Below are positions 25,211 to 32,720 of a stretch of DNA of 44,562 nt, piece by piece (within the stretch, counting starts at the first letter, position 1; each line of letters opens with the position of its first letter). This DNA comes from Flavobacteriaceae bacterium (GTDB taxonomy: Bacteria; Bacteroidota; Bacteroidia; Flavobacteriales; Flavobacteriaceae): NCBI GenBank assembly GCA_019634365.1, contig JAHQVM010000040.1, positions 1-44,562 on the forward strand, in the 5' to 3' direction. The notes under the pieces are model-generated. The model searched no databases, was not told where the DNA came from, and saw only the letters and a program-made list of their open reading frames with translations. The position numbers were made by a program, and so were the translations under genes.

Positions 25211-25437
25211 CTTCAATTCAAGCAGGTTTCATGAACCCATTGTTTTGGATCATTCTTGCTTCATCATTTACCCTATTTCCTGTCCTTATAATCCACACCT
25301 TATTGATGTGATTGATAAAACCCTTAATGAATAGAATTCCTACGGTAAGCCCGTAACAAAAAATAGGAAAACTCCTGTTTCACAGCACTTTAAATACCTC
25401 TAATTTCAAGTAGTATTAATTAATAAACCTAATAAAT

Positions 25438-26172
25438 ATGAAAACAATTAAGTATTTAGTGTGTGCTATGTTGTTGGCACTGAGCTTCATGGCCTGTGAG
25501 TCTGAAGAAACTAACCAAGAAACGTTAACCGCCGACATGGAAGAGAAATTCTTCGAAGGAAAGACCGAAGGAAAAATATCCCTCGGCAAAAGAGCCCGTT
25601 GTGGTGTATTGGGACCCGTATGTGGATCACCCAACCAAACCCTTTCCTATTTTTACATGAGTCCAGCGACCAACCCCACGATTACCTGGACAGTAGATAG
25701 CGGTGCCATGACTCTAATCTCCGGGCAGGGAACCAGTAATGCCACCTTTAGCCTGGGAAGTTCCTTTAGTGGTGGACAAATAACAGTTACCGGCGTTGGC
25801 GAACCCGATTGCAATGTAACGTTGGAAGTATTGCTGTGCGGTGCACCTGAGTGCGAGTATACCGTAGCGGTATTGGATGAATACATAGATGGAACCCAAT
25901 CCGGTGCCAATTTTGTCTACCTCCATGCTGGCGGCAACTTCCCTCCCGGCACCACCTATGCCTGGACCATTACCCGACAGGACGGATCGGTACAGAACTA
26001 CGCCGCATCCACAGCCAATCCCAGATTGGTTTCCGCATCCATTAGTAATAGGATTGTGAGTGCCACTGTAACAGCAGTGTATGAAGATTGTGAAGAGACT
26101 TCAACCAATAACTTTGCTTGCGCCATTCCTAATTCTGATGCCAATGGAGATCTTTTTCCAGAATGTCTATAA
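25438..26172 (+). CDS. Cys-rich lipoprotein with PKD/Ig-like repeats
   Basis: The 244-residue protein has a lipoprotein signal ending FMAC (Cys20), followed by an acidic ESEE stretch that resembles Bacteroidota surface-lipoprotein export signals. The mature part has two PKD-like or Ig-like beta modules: one around NPTITWTVDSGAM to GQITVTGVGEPDCNV, and one around GTTYAWTITRQDGSV to IVSATVTAVYEDCEE. About nine cysteines in the mature part suggest disulfides. It ends PNSDANGDLFPECL. The function is unknown; surface display is likely. A terminator follows, so it is not in an operon with the SIR2 gene. Confidence 0.82.
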   Translation: MKTIKYLVCAMLLALSFMACESEETNQETLTADMEEKFFEGKTEGKISLGKRARCGVLGPVCGSPNQTLSYFYMSPATNPTITWTVDSGAMTLISGQGTSNATFSLGSSFSGGQITVTGVGEPDCNVTLEVLLCGAPECEYTVAVLDEYIDGTQSGANFVYLHAGGNFPPGTTYAWTITRQDGSVQNYAASTANPRLVSASISNRIVSATVTAVYEDCEETSTNNFACAIPNSDANGDLFPECL

Positions 26173-26195
26173 ACAAAGTGAATTGTCATGCTTTG

Positions 26196-26221
26196 AGCCC
26201 ATCTTTGGATGGGCTTTTTTT
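26196..26221 (+). terminator. Intrinsic terminator after the Cys-rich lipoprotein
   Basis: AGCCCATC (26196-26203) pairs with GATGGGCT (26208-26215) around a four-base loop, followed by a run of T residues. Confidence 0.9.
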
Positions 26222-26531
26222 CGGTCCTATTTATAAATGATGCTTAGTTATGACAAAAATTTTTTCAAGTCTTCCTTTTTGTAAATAATTTTGTCATTTG
26301 TGTTCTTTCATTGGAGCACCTCAATACTACACAGTAAACGAATGTATCAAACCGATCGCCTGCCGACCTAAAATTCAGGTAAAACCCCCTTGCGTATCCC
26401 CATCGCAATAAGTAATTTAAGAGCTTTAACATGAATAGATTACCCTAGGTCCAATGCATGCGAAAATCGCAGTAGGGTCGGGGTAGATATGGTTACACTT
26501 GGGTACGATACCCCTACTTAAAATGTGCATC
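26222..26531. promoter_or_regulatory. Upstream region of the SIR2-TPR gene with two inverted repeats
   Basis: ATGACAAAA (26250-26258) and TTTTGTCAT (26289-26297) form an inverted repeat. Closer to the gene, AGTAGGG (26471-26477) and CCCTACT (26512-26518) bracket a segment with further GGTA/TACC complementarity. TACACTTG (26494-26501) is one base off the TAnnTTTG box and lies inside that bracket, 30 bases before ATG 26532. An operator overlapping the promoter is plausible. No gene was found here. Confidence 0.4.
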
Positions 26532-28475
26532 ATGGAAAGAGAACATTCACCCCGTCGCATTTCCCAAAAACGTCTCGTTAAAATGTTCAAGGATATAAAG
26601 CGCCTTGAAAGCGAAGAGACCCGCTTTTGCTTTCTTATAGGAGCCGGTGCTTCCCGGAGTTCGGGCATAAAGACCGGTTGGGAACTATCAGAAGAATGGC
26701 ATCAGGATTTAAAAGAAGACCTCGATGAAGAAGAGTTTCTAAAATGGAAAAATGAGATTGAACTGGATGAAGAGAACATAGGAGCTTATTATCCCCAACT
26801 GTATCAAAAACGATACGAAGTTTCTCCAGAGATAGGATACGAAGAATTCAAAAAACTCATGGAGAACATCGATCCCGGGATAGGTTATGTAATACTCGCC
26901 CAAATCCTCGCCGAAGAACGGCACAATTTCGTGATCACCACCAACTTCGATTATCTCATAGAAGATTCCGTTAGGCTTTATACAGCTACCAAACCCTTTT
27001 CCGCAGGGCACGAGACCTTGGCAGAGTTCATTTCTTCCCAAACAGAACGCCCCACCATTATAAAAGTGCATCGGGATTTGTTCCTGCATCCCTTTAACGA
27101 CGACAAAGAGACCCAAAAACTGAAAGAGGAGTGGGAACGGGCCCTTAAACCCATCCTTAGGAATTTCAATTTGTTGGTCATAGGGTATGGCGGTAACGAC
27201 GGTAGCTTAATGGATTACCTAAGCAACATACACGCCCAAGAAAGAAAGGCCGTCTATTGGTGCATTAGAAACGAAAAAGAACTGAACCATAAAATCAATG
27301 GATTACTCGATAGCAAGGACTGTGTCGTAACAATAGATGGGTTCGATGAGCTCATGTTGGATTTAGGGGGCGCTTTGCGGTACGAAATGTTCGATAACCT
27401 CGATGAAACCGAAGGGCATCCCTTTGTGATGTCTGCCAAAAGAAGGATATCTGGCCTGTACGAAATGCGAAAAGCCTTGTTGGAACGACTTGCTAAGAAT
27501 AAACAAGGGATTACCAAGGAAACAAAGGAGCTATTTACAGGCGCTTACAAATACATTATCGATGCCGTATCCGAAAGCAATCCCGAAGATGCCGATAGAA
27601 TTTTCCAAGAAGGGATGCGAAATTATCCCAACGATGCCACCTTATTGGGGCAATACGCCCTTTTCAATTTCGAACTTGGAAATTCTGAACAGGCCGAAGA
27701 ATTCTATCAAAAAGCACTGGAGATTGCCCCAGATGATCCCGATATTTTGGGGAATTATGCCATTTACCTCAGGTCCGATGTGGGGGATGATGATAAAACC
27801 GAGGAATATTTTAAAAAGGCCTTAGAACTAAAACCCGATCAGGCCAATAATTTGAACAACTACGCCAATTTTCTCCGGGAAGTGCGTGAAGATTATGATC
27901 TGGCAGAAGAGTATTACAAAAGGGCCATTAGACTCGATCCACATTATGGGCTGTTTTTATCCAATTATGCCAACTTTTTGCTGCACAACCGCAAGAAGCT
28001 GAAACAGGCCGAAGAGTATTATCAAAGAGCCATGGACGCAGATCCTAACGATGTGGGCTATTTGGGATCCTATGCTCTTTTCTTGCTGGAGTATAAAAAG
28101 GATTTTGACAGGGCCGAAGAATATTTTATCAGGGCATTGGAGTTGGCACCCAATGATGCCAATTACTTGGCCAATTATGCCCATTTGCTCATCATTGTAA
28201 AACAGGATTTCGCTGGCGCAGAACCCCTTATTGATAAGTCTCTCGAACATTCCAAACCCACAGAACTGGCACTTTTGGCCGAGTTATGGTATTACCGCTA
28301 TGCCCATTATAAAAAGTGGCTAAAGCAAGGGGAAAAGGAACTCCAAAAGTTGGTGGAAGCAGAAGCTAAATCCATAGATTGGAATTTCGGCGACCATATA
28401 AAGATCGCCAAGAAGAACAAACATCCCAACGTCCCGAAACTGGAAGAATTTGCCACGTTGATTAGTAGTGAGTAG
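26532..28475 (+). CDS. SIR2-domain protein with TPR repeats, candidate antiphage effector
   Basis: 647 residues from ATG 26532 (ATG 26523 is an alternative). Residues 30-270 form a SIR2-like NAD-binding domain: FLIGAGASRSSG (37-41 core), VITTNFDYLIE with the catalytic Asn138, IIKVHRD with the catalytic His180, and VIGYGGNDGSL (218-226). No zinc-finger Cys set is present, so it is not a classical deacetylase and resembles defence SIR2 NADases (ThsA, DSR, SPARSA). Residues 364-575 contain six TPR-like units, the last five with an exact 35-residue period and the core NYAxxL...AEEYYxRAL...P. It probably senses a phage product through the TPRs and depletes NAD (inference). No partner gene is adjacent. 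Confidence 0.88.
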   Translation: MEREHSPRRISQKRLVKMFKDIKRLESEETRFCFLIGAGASRSSGIKTGWELSEEWHQDLKEDLDEEEFLKWKNEIELDEENIGAYYPQLYQKRYEVSPEIGYEEFKKLMENIDPGIGYVILAQILAEERHNFVITTNFDYLIEDSVRLYTATKPFSAGHETLAEFISSQTERPTIIKVHRDLFLHPFNDDKETQKLKEEWERALKPILRNFNLLVIGYGGNDGSLMDYLSNIHAQERKAVYWCIRNEKELNHKINGLLDSKDCVVTIDGFDELMLDLGGALRYEMFDNLDETEGHPFVMSAKRRISGLYEMRKALLERLAKNKQGITKETKELFTGAYKYIIDAVSESNPEDADRIFQEGMRNYPNDATLLGQYALFNFELGNSEQAEEFYQKALEIAPDDPDILGNYAIYLRSDVGDDDKTEEYFKKALELKPDQANNLNNYANFLREVREDYDLAEEYYKRAIRLDPHYGLFLSNYANFLLHNRKKLKQAEEYYQRAMDADPNDVGYLGSYALFLLEYKKDFDRAEEYFIRALELAPNDANYLANYAHLLIIVKQDFAGAEPLIDKSLEHSKPTELALLAELWYYRYAHYKKWLKQGEKELQKLVEAEAKSIDWNFGDHIKIAKKNKHPNVPKLEEFATLISSE

Positions 28476-28488
28476 GCGCCGCCTTTAG

Positions 28489-28564
28489 GACACTTCGATA
28501 CACTTCTCATTGTATTCGAAGCACTCAGTGTCCGAAATACTAGATTAAACCGGGTTCCAAAGTC
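28489..28564. repeat. Palindromic dispersed repeat, copy A
   Basis: This 76-bp unit recurs at 28699-28774 with two mismatches. Its first part folds as a two-tier hairpin: GGACACT (28488-28494) with AGTGTCC (28527-28533) outside, and TTCGATAC with GTATTCGAA inside. A non-palindromic tail (TAGATTAAACCGGGTTCC) follows. It resembles REP-type elements. Confidence 0.8.
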
Positions 28565-28636
28565 GGAACGTCGCCAGTGGTTATCGCAGGGTCAGGTTCG
28601 ATATCATGTTTAGGGATCCTAGAAAAGACCATAGTG

Positions 28637-28678
28637 GGACACTGAGTGTTTCGCGAAGCGGAATATATCGAAGTGTCC
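28637..28678. repeat. Palindromic dispersed repeat, inverted variant copy C
   Basis: The 42-bp unit runs from GGACACT (28637-28643) to AGTGTCC (28672-28678). It is a variant of copies A and B in the opposite orientation, with the same outer arms and a different centre containing TTCGCGAA. It lies between A and B. Confidence 0.75.
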
Positions 28679-28698
28679 ATTGTAGCACCCGCTTGCCT

Positions 28699-28774
28699 GA
28701 CACTTCGATACACTTCTCATTGTATTCGAAGCACTCAGTGTCCGAAACTCTAGATTAAACCGGGTTCCAAAGTC
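28699..28774. repeat. Palindromic dispersed repeat, copy B
   Basis: A direct repeat of copy A, 210 bases downstream, with 74 of 76 positions identical by my count, including the hairpin and the tail. The 28476-28831 interval otherwise holds no gene. The structures may also end transcription from the SIR2 gene. Confidence 0.8.
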
Positions 28775-28831
28775 TGCCTCCCCGCTGGCGCTCGACTCCA
28801 GTCGGGTGCTCAACACAAAGTTGTATAATAA

Positions 28832-29323
28832 ATGAAAAAATTAATAGTTCTTTTTGCCCTTATCATGGTCTCCTGTATGGGTATGGCGCAGCACTCCAAT
28901 GGGTATTACGATCATGAGAGTGTAAAAGAATCATTACCCTCTTTTCAAAGAAACAAGGATGCCATCGAGGCGCTAAAAGGAAAATATAACGACTCTTTAT
29001 TAGGCATGGTGAGTGTGCTGCAATCAAACGTTTCGCATTCAACTAATATTGATTACACTCCTGCCGAACTAAAACGAGTGCAAGACTCTTTACAGCGATT
29101 ACAGCAAAGAATTCAATCATTCCAAGCGAATGCTTTAGAGGCGATCGATAAGAAGCAGAGGGGGCTTGATGCTGAGGTAGCTGTGTTTATTGCAAAGATC
29201 ATCAGGGAGTACTGCGAATCGAGGAACATTGCCGTATTAACCAGGAAAAGCGATTTGGCGTATTGTCGAGACTGTAAGGATTACACTAAAGACTTGATTC
29301 AATTTATTGAGTCGCGCCTATAA
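28832..29323 (+). CDS. OmpH/Skp-like periplasmic protein
   Basis: The 163-residue protein has a signal peptide (MKKLIVLFALIMVSCMGMAQ), then YDHESVKESLPSFQRNKDAIEAL, a heptad-rich central coiled coil (LKRVQDSLQRLQQRIQSF) and a C-terminal strand motif EYCESRNIAVLTRKSD. This follows the OmpH/Skp plan, in which long helices form tentacles that hold unfolded outer-membrane proteins. The usual N-terminal beta strand is recognisable but the protein is a little short. Cys residues in LAYCRDCKDYT are unusual. It begins right after the dispersed repeats and is probably a secondary Skp paralogue. Confidence 0.78.
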   Translation: MKKLIVLFALIMVSCMGMAQHSNGYYDHESVKESLPSFQRNKDAIEALKGKYNDSLLGMVSVLQSNVSHSTNIDYTPAELKRVQDSLQRLQQRIQSFQANALEAIDKKQRGLDAEVAVFIAKIIREYCESRNIAVLTRKSDLAYCRDCKDYTKDLIQFIESRL

Positions 29324-29368
29324 CTTGGAAAAAGCGTAACTTGAGGTTTAGCAAGATTATTGTTTTAT

Positions 29369-29596
29369 ATGAGCAAACGTAAGATCATAGGAATACATCT
29401 ATTGATATTTATAGTACTGTCGACCCTATTCCTATTTTCGGCAGAACCACAGCTTAATACGTTTGCTGCTGGCTTTCATGATGTTATCATATGGCTTTAT
29501 TTCATTGCTTTTGGAACGCTTGTGATTTTTGTTTTAACTCTTTTGTCGTGTCTGATTCTTCTAAAACGGAGAAAAAGAAAATTGACCCGGAAATGA
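29369..29596 (+). CDS. Small two-helix membrane protein
   Basis: 75 residues from ATG 29369; a TTG nine bases earlier is less likely. Two hydrophobic segments (IIGIHLLIFIVLSTLFLF and IIWLYFIAFGTLVIFVLTLLSCLILL) are followed by a very basic tail (KRRKRKLTRK) that would be cytoplasmic. I recognise no family. It lies in a run of short hypothetical genes. Confidence 0.6.
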   Translation: MSKRKIIGIHLLIFIVLSTLFLFSAEPQLNTFAAGFHDVIIWLYFIAFGTLVIFVLTLLSCLILLKRRKRKLTRK

Positions 29597-29621
29597 AAAC
29601 CAAAAAATAAAAAAAGAAATC

Positions 29622-29948
29622 ATGCATACAGATCAGTTTGTGAAGGCCTTTTATGCCGAAAAACAGTCATTTTTGGAATTATATATTTCAGAAAACACAG
29701 ATACAGAAGTTGGGCAATTAATTAAATCTCTGGGCCTTTCCAATTTACAACAAGAAGTAATGAAAAAGATACTAGATAGATCGTTTACCGATATTTTTTA
29801 TACCATTCTCTTGGGTTTAGATGGGAGTGCTTCGATAGGTGGTGTTCAGGAAATGTATGATATAAAAGATGAAAAGGGTAATCAGATAAGTGGTGAGATA
29901 GAAGGCTATGCCTATGAGTACTTTCACAATTCCGACAGCAACCTTTAA
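29622..29948 (+). CDS. Small acidic hypothetical protein
   Basis: The 108-residue soluble protein begins MHTDQFVKAFYAEKQSFLELY and contains LGLSNLQQEVMKKILDRSFTDIFYTILLGLDGS and an acidic C-terminus (KDEKGNQISGEIEGYAYEYF). It looks like a small helical cytosolic protein, in style similar to immunity-like or accessory proteins, but no family is recognised. It starts 25 bases after the small membrane protein and may be co-expressed with it. Confidence 0.65.
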   Translation: MHTDQFVKAFYAEKQSFLELYISENTDTEVGQLIKSLGLSNLQQEVMKKILDRSFTDIFYTILLGLDGSASIGGVQEMYDIKDEKGNQISGEIEGYAYEYFHNSDSNL

Positions 29949-29971
29949 TTTTATTTCATAAACCTCCATTT

Positions 29972-30319
29972 ATGCTCAAAAAACTCATTAAAATTATTGG
30001 CCTGCTTTCCTTGATAGGAAGCTACGGGATGCTCATTTGGTACTTTGTACAACATGGCTTTGTGATCGAGTTTACACCACTCTCTAATTGGGCTTGGGTC
30101 CTTGGGGCAGTGAGTTTGGTCTCCAATGGTGCCTACGCCATCCTTACAAATGTGGATGAATTCCTATTGAGTATCTACGGATGTACTGGGTTCATTTGGC
30201 TAGCGCCTTTTTTTATAGATGTTGAAACCCTCTACGGTATTCCTGCCTTGGTTATATTTCTATTCATTGCCATTTATTTGCATATGAGGAAAACCCAAAG
30301 TGGGACAATAAACGAATAG
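29972..30319 (+). CDS. Small four-helix membrane protein
   Basis: A 115-residue protein with about four membrane segments (IIGLLSLIGSYGMLIWYFV, WAWVLGAVSLVSNGAYAIL, IYGCTGFIWLAPFFI and GIPALVIFLFIAIYLHM) and a short polar tail. No family or function is recognised. It lies 23 bases downstream of the acidic hypothetical protein and upstream of the Tat-leader PLP enzyme. Confidence 0.65.
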   Translation: MLKKLIKIIGLLSLIGSYGMLIWYFVQHGFVIEFTPLSNWAWVLGAVSLVSNGAYAILTNVDEFLLSIYGCTGFIWLAPFFIDVETLYGIPALVIFLFIAIYLHMRKTQSGTINE

Positions 30320-30382
30320 TTGTACCTTGTCTTGTGCAATAATCGCACCCTAAGATCCTTCACATTCGAAAACCCGTTCATC

Positions 30383-31588
30383 ATGGAAAGAACAAAAACA
30401 GAACACCCAAGAAGGGAATTCCTCAAAAAATGTGGTCTTACTGCCGTTCCCTTTGTGCTTCCCGCGGTGGATTGGTCGGCCATTGCTGGCGGTACCCAAC
30501 CGGCGCGCACTATAGATAGCCCTAAGGTGGTCAATTTTATATTCGATGGCTTATCCCTCTCTCCCAGTCAGTACCTTGAAAAGCTTCAGGAAATCAATAC
30601 AGCAAGTCCCATCGAACCCGATTTTTATGGCAATGGAGGAGCCACTAAGGCCTTGGAGGCATCCTTTGCCAAGATTACCGGGAAGGAAAAAGCCATCTAC
30701 CTGCCCAGTGGTACCATGGCGAATCAGTTGGCCATCAAATTACTCAGTGGTGGCAATACCAAAATCATCGTTCCAGAGAATTCCCATGTATTCCGCGACG
30801 AAGCAGATGCGGCCCAAAGTGTACATGGTAAACGGCTTATTCCCATTGGGAAGGAAAAGGCCTATTACAACTTGTCCGATCTAAAAAATGCCATTGCCTA
30901 TACCACCAACAATGAAGTGTTCCAGAGCGGATTGGATACCGTCGTGATCGAATCCCCCGTCCGACGGGCCGATGGCACGTTTGTTCCCTTGAAAACCGTG
31001 GAAGCGATCTCCAATTATTGCAAGGAGCGCGACTATAAGCTGCATTTGGACGGGGCACGGATACATATCGCCGCTGCCTTCCATGACGTATCCATTGCCG
31101 AGTATGCCTCTTATTTCGATACCGTTTATATTTCGCTTTATAAATACCTTAATGCATCAGGAGGTGCCATTCTCTGTGGGGATGCCCAAATTATTGATCA
31201 AATGGCCCACCAAATAAAAATACTGGGAGGGGCCGTATTCCAAAGTTGGAATCAGACAGCTGTGGCGCTGCATTACCTCAATGGCATCGACGAACGTTGG
31301 AGGGAAGTGGTGACGGTTTCAAAAAAGCTTATTCAGGACCTGAACAAAATAAAAGGGGTTCGCATTACTAGCATACATGAAGGAACCAATATTTTCGATC
31401 TAACCTTGGATGAGGGAATCAGTTTAAAGAAACTGGCGGTGTATTTGTACGAAACACATTCCATTTGGTTGGGGCGGGCCAATGAAAAAGGCATTGTGAA
31501 ATTTACAGTGAACGAAAGCATACTATCCAGGGATTATGACGCCATTTTAAAAGCCTGGCAAAGTGGGATCGAGCAAGCGCGATCGTAA
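30383..31588 (+). CDS. Exported threonine-aldolase/beta-eliminating-lyase family PLP enzyme
   Basis: 401 residues from ATG 30383 (a TTG at 30320 is unlikely). The fold type I PLP enzyme belongs to the Beta_elim_lyase family that includes low-specificity threonine aldolase: YLPSGTMANQLA (108-119), ENSHVFRDEA, HLDGARIH (Asp223 holds the pyridine N, Arg226) and SLYKYLNASGG with Lys254 as the Schiff-base residue. The N-terminus PRREFLKKCGLTAVPFVLP has a twin-arginine leader motif. Export of a cofactor-loaded PLP enzyme would need the Tat route, and tatA is in this window. Substrate uncertain: threonine, or another beta-hydroxy amino acid. Confidence 0.87.
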   Translation: MERTKTEHPRREFLKKCGLTAVPFVLPAVDWSAIAGGTQPARTIDSPKVVNFIFDGLSLSPSQYLEKLQEINTASPIEPDFYGNGGATKALEASFAKITGKEKAIYLPSGTMANQLAIKLLSGGNTKIIVPENSHVFRDEADAAQSVHGKRLIPIGKEKAYYNLSDLKNAIAYTTNNEVFQSGLDTVVIESPVRRADGTFVPLKTVEAISNYCKERDYKLHLDGARIHIAAAFHDVSIAEYASYFDTVYISLYKYLNASGGAILCGDAQIIDQMAHQIKILGGAVFQSWNQTAVALHYLNGIDERWREVVTVSKKLIQDLNKIKGVRITSIHEGTNIFDLTLDEGISLKKLAVYLYETHSIWLGRANEKGIVKFTVNESILSRDYDAILKAWQSGIEQARS

Positions 31589-31669
31589 CTATTGGGAGTT
31601 CAGAAACATTCATGGCATTTATTAAAAAGATGTTACCTTAGTAGACACGTACTGCGTACCTACTTTGCT

Positions 31670-32221
31670 ATGAAAAACCTATTACTTCTTTTATTGTTGG
31701 TTGCCTACACCGGTCATGCCCAAATAAGCCGGGCCAAGCGACCCAAGGAAATCGCCCGGACCCTCTGCGAATCCTTTACCCAGGAATATGCCTCCTATGA
31801 AAGTTACGCCAACAATCGTTGGGTGTATATAAAAACCGTTGAGGTGGAATTGGTAAAGCATCCGGCCGAGAAACGGGAAAGTATCATTCAAAAACTCCAT
31901 GAGTACTGCCCCGCCTTTTTGGAATATGCCACTGTGTCCAGAAAAATGAAGGCCGAAAGCGAGGGGAATAAGGATGCCTTCCGACTTTGGGATGTTTTCA
32001 TTGCCAATGAAAACGAGACCCCATGGACCGATGGCCAGAAACAACGCTTTTTAAAGGTTTGTAATGCCGTTCTTACCGAAAGGGAAAATACAGAAGCACT
32101 TTGCCAGTGCACTATCAATAAGATTGCCGAACGCCTTACGGCCCAGTACTTTTTAGGACTTTCTACCAAGGATCAAGCCTATTTGGGTGGCCAGGTGGGT
32201 TATGTATATTGTTCGGATTGA
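31670..32221 (+). CDS. Small secreted hypothetical protein, Cys-rich
   Basis: 183 residues from ATG 31670, which gives a clean signal peptide (MKNLLLLLLLVAYTGHAQ); an upstream TTG at 31592 would hide it. The mature protein is helical, with RTLCESFTQEYASYESYAN, LHEYCPAFLEYA, FLKVCNAVLTERENTEALCQCTINKI and a final YVYCSD. Six cysteines suggest disulfides in the periplasm. TACTTTG just before the ATG (31661-31667) is close to a -7 box, one base short. No known family. Confidence 0.7.
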   Translation: MKNLLLLLLLVAYTGHAQISRAKRPKEIARTLCESFTQEYASYESYANNRWVYIKTVEVELVKHPAEKRESIIQKLHEYCPAFLEYATVSRKMKAESEGNKDAFRLWDVFIANENETPWTDGQKQRFLKVCNAVLTERENTEALCQCTINKIAERLTAQYFLGLSTKDQAYLGGQVGYVYCSD

Positions 32222-32242
32222 TAATAGCTAAACCTCCACGCT

Positions 32243-32674
32243 TTGAAAATTGTATCATCCCGGGAAACATGGAAAGGACATTTTACCTATGAGGTAGGGT
32301 ATGATGAAAATAACCAGTACCTCGAGGTTCCGTTTTCCATGCAGATAGTCGTTGAAAATGATGCCTTTTTTGGGACGTCCGTAGACGAAGAATCCAAGCA
32401 TTTATTTGATACGCCCACAGGCGTAACGGGTTTTTTTGGAGATAATACCATCAGTTTTGTGTTGAAATACCCCTATTCCTACTATCGGGATGAGGACGGA
32501 ACGTTGGTTGCTGAAAAAAACATGGCCCATCCCGATGTGCATTATTATGGCGCGTACGACGAGGTCACCAAAACCTATTCCGGCCGATGGGAAATCACCT
32601 ATGAGGTAGAAGAACGAATCGATGGTGATGTTCAGGAAGTATTTTGGGGCTATTGGGAATTGAGAAGGGGATAA
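32243..32674 (+). CDS. Hypothetical soluble lipocalin-like protein
   Basis: The 143-residue protein probably starts at TTG 32243, since the next in-frame ATG would remove the first beta strands (TWKGHFTYEVGYD). Alternating strands with PFSMQIVV, FFGTSVDEES, GVTGFFGDNTISFVLKYPYSYY, DVHYYGAYDEVTKTYSGRWEITYEV and a terminal FWGYWELRRG suggest a small beta barrel. I believe it belongs to a conserved Bacteroidota family without assigned function. There is no signal peptide. Confidence 0.68.
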   Translation: MKIVSSRETWKGHFTYEVGYDENNQYLEVPFSMQIVVENDAFFGTSVDEESKHLFDTPTGVTGFFGDNTISFVLKYPYSYYRDEDGTLVAEKNMAHPDVHYYGAYDEVTKTYSGRWEITYEVEERIDGDVQEVFWGYWELRRG

Positions 32675-32720
32675 TCGAAAATCGATTAAATAAAGTAACT
32701 TGGCCAAGAAACCATTCCTT

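Larger units (their letters stand above)
24637..25437. other. 800-bp gene-free, AT-rich region with orphan hairpins
   Basis: I see no convincing gene on either strand. A 68-codon frame at 25128-25334 has no recognisable protein features, and its early part covers a terminator-like hairpin. The region does contain two terminator-like structures (25025-25068 and 25180-25210) and a short hairpin CACCT/AGGTG (25076-25093) between them, none of which follows a protein gene. This suggests one or two small plus-strand RNAs, or remains of lost genes. The left part is divergent upstream DNA of the AraC regulator. Confidence 0.5.

Noticed and set aside
25128-25334. A 68-codon plus-strand frame in the gene-free region
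   Set aside because: No signal, domain or homolog-like features, and its reading frame covers a terminator hairpin at 25180-25210.
26532-28475. Classical sirtuin deacetylase
   Set aside because: No zinc-binding Cys4 module and the protein is fused to TPR repeats, unlike CobB-type deacetylases.
28591-28622. GGTTCGAT sequence suggestive of a tRNA T loop
   Set aside because: No acceptor stem, D arm or anticodon arm can be formed around it; it lies between the dispersed repeats.
28489-28774. CRISPR array
   Set aside because: Only two direct copies, 76 bp long, 210 bases apart, with one inverted copy between; no regular spacers and no cas genes.
28489-28774. Terminal repeats of an insertion sequence or transposon
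   Set aside because: The copies are direct, the space between them holds only another palindrome and no transposase is present.
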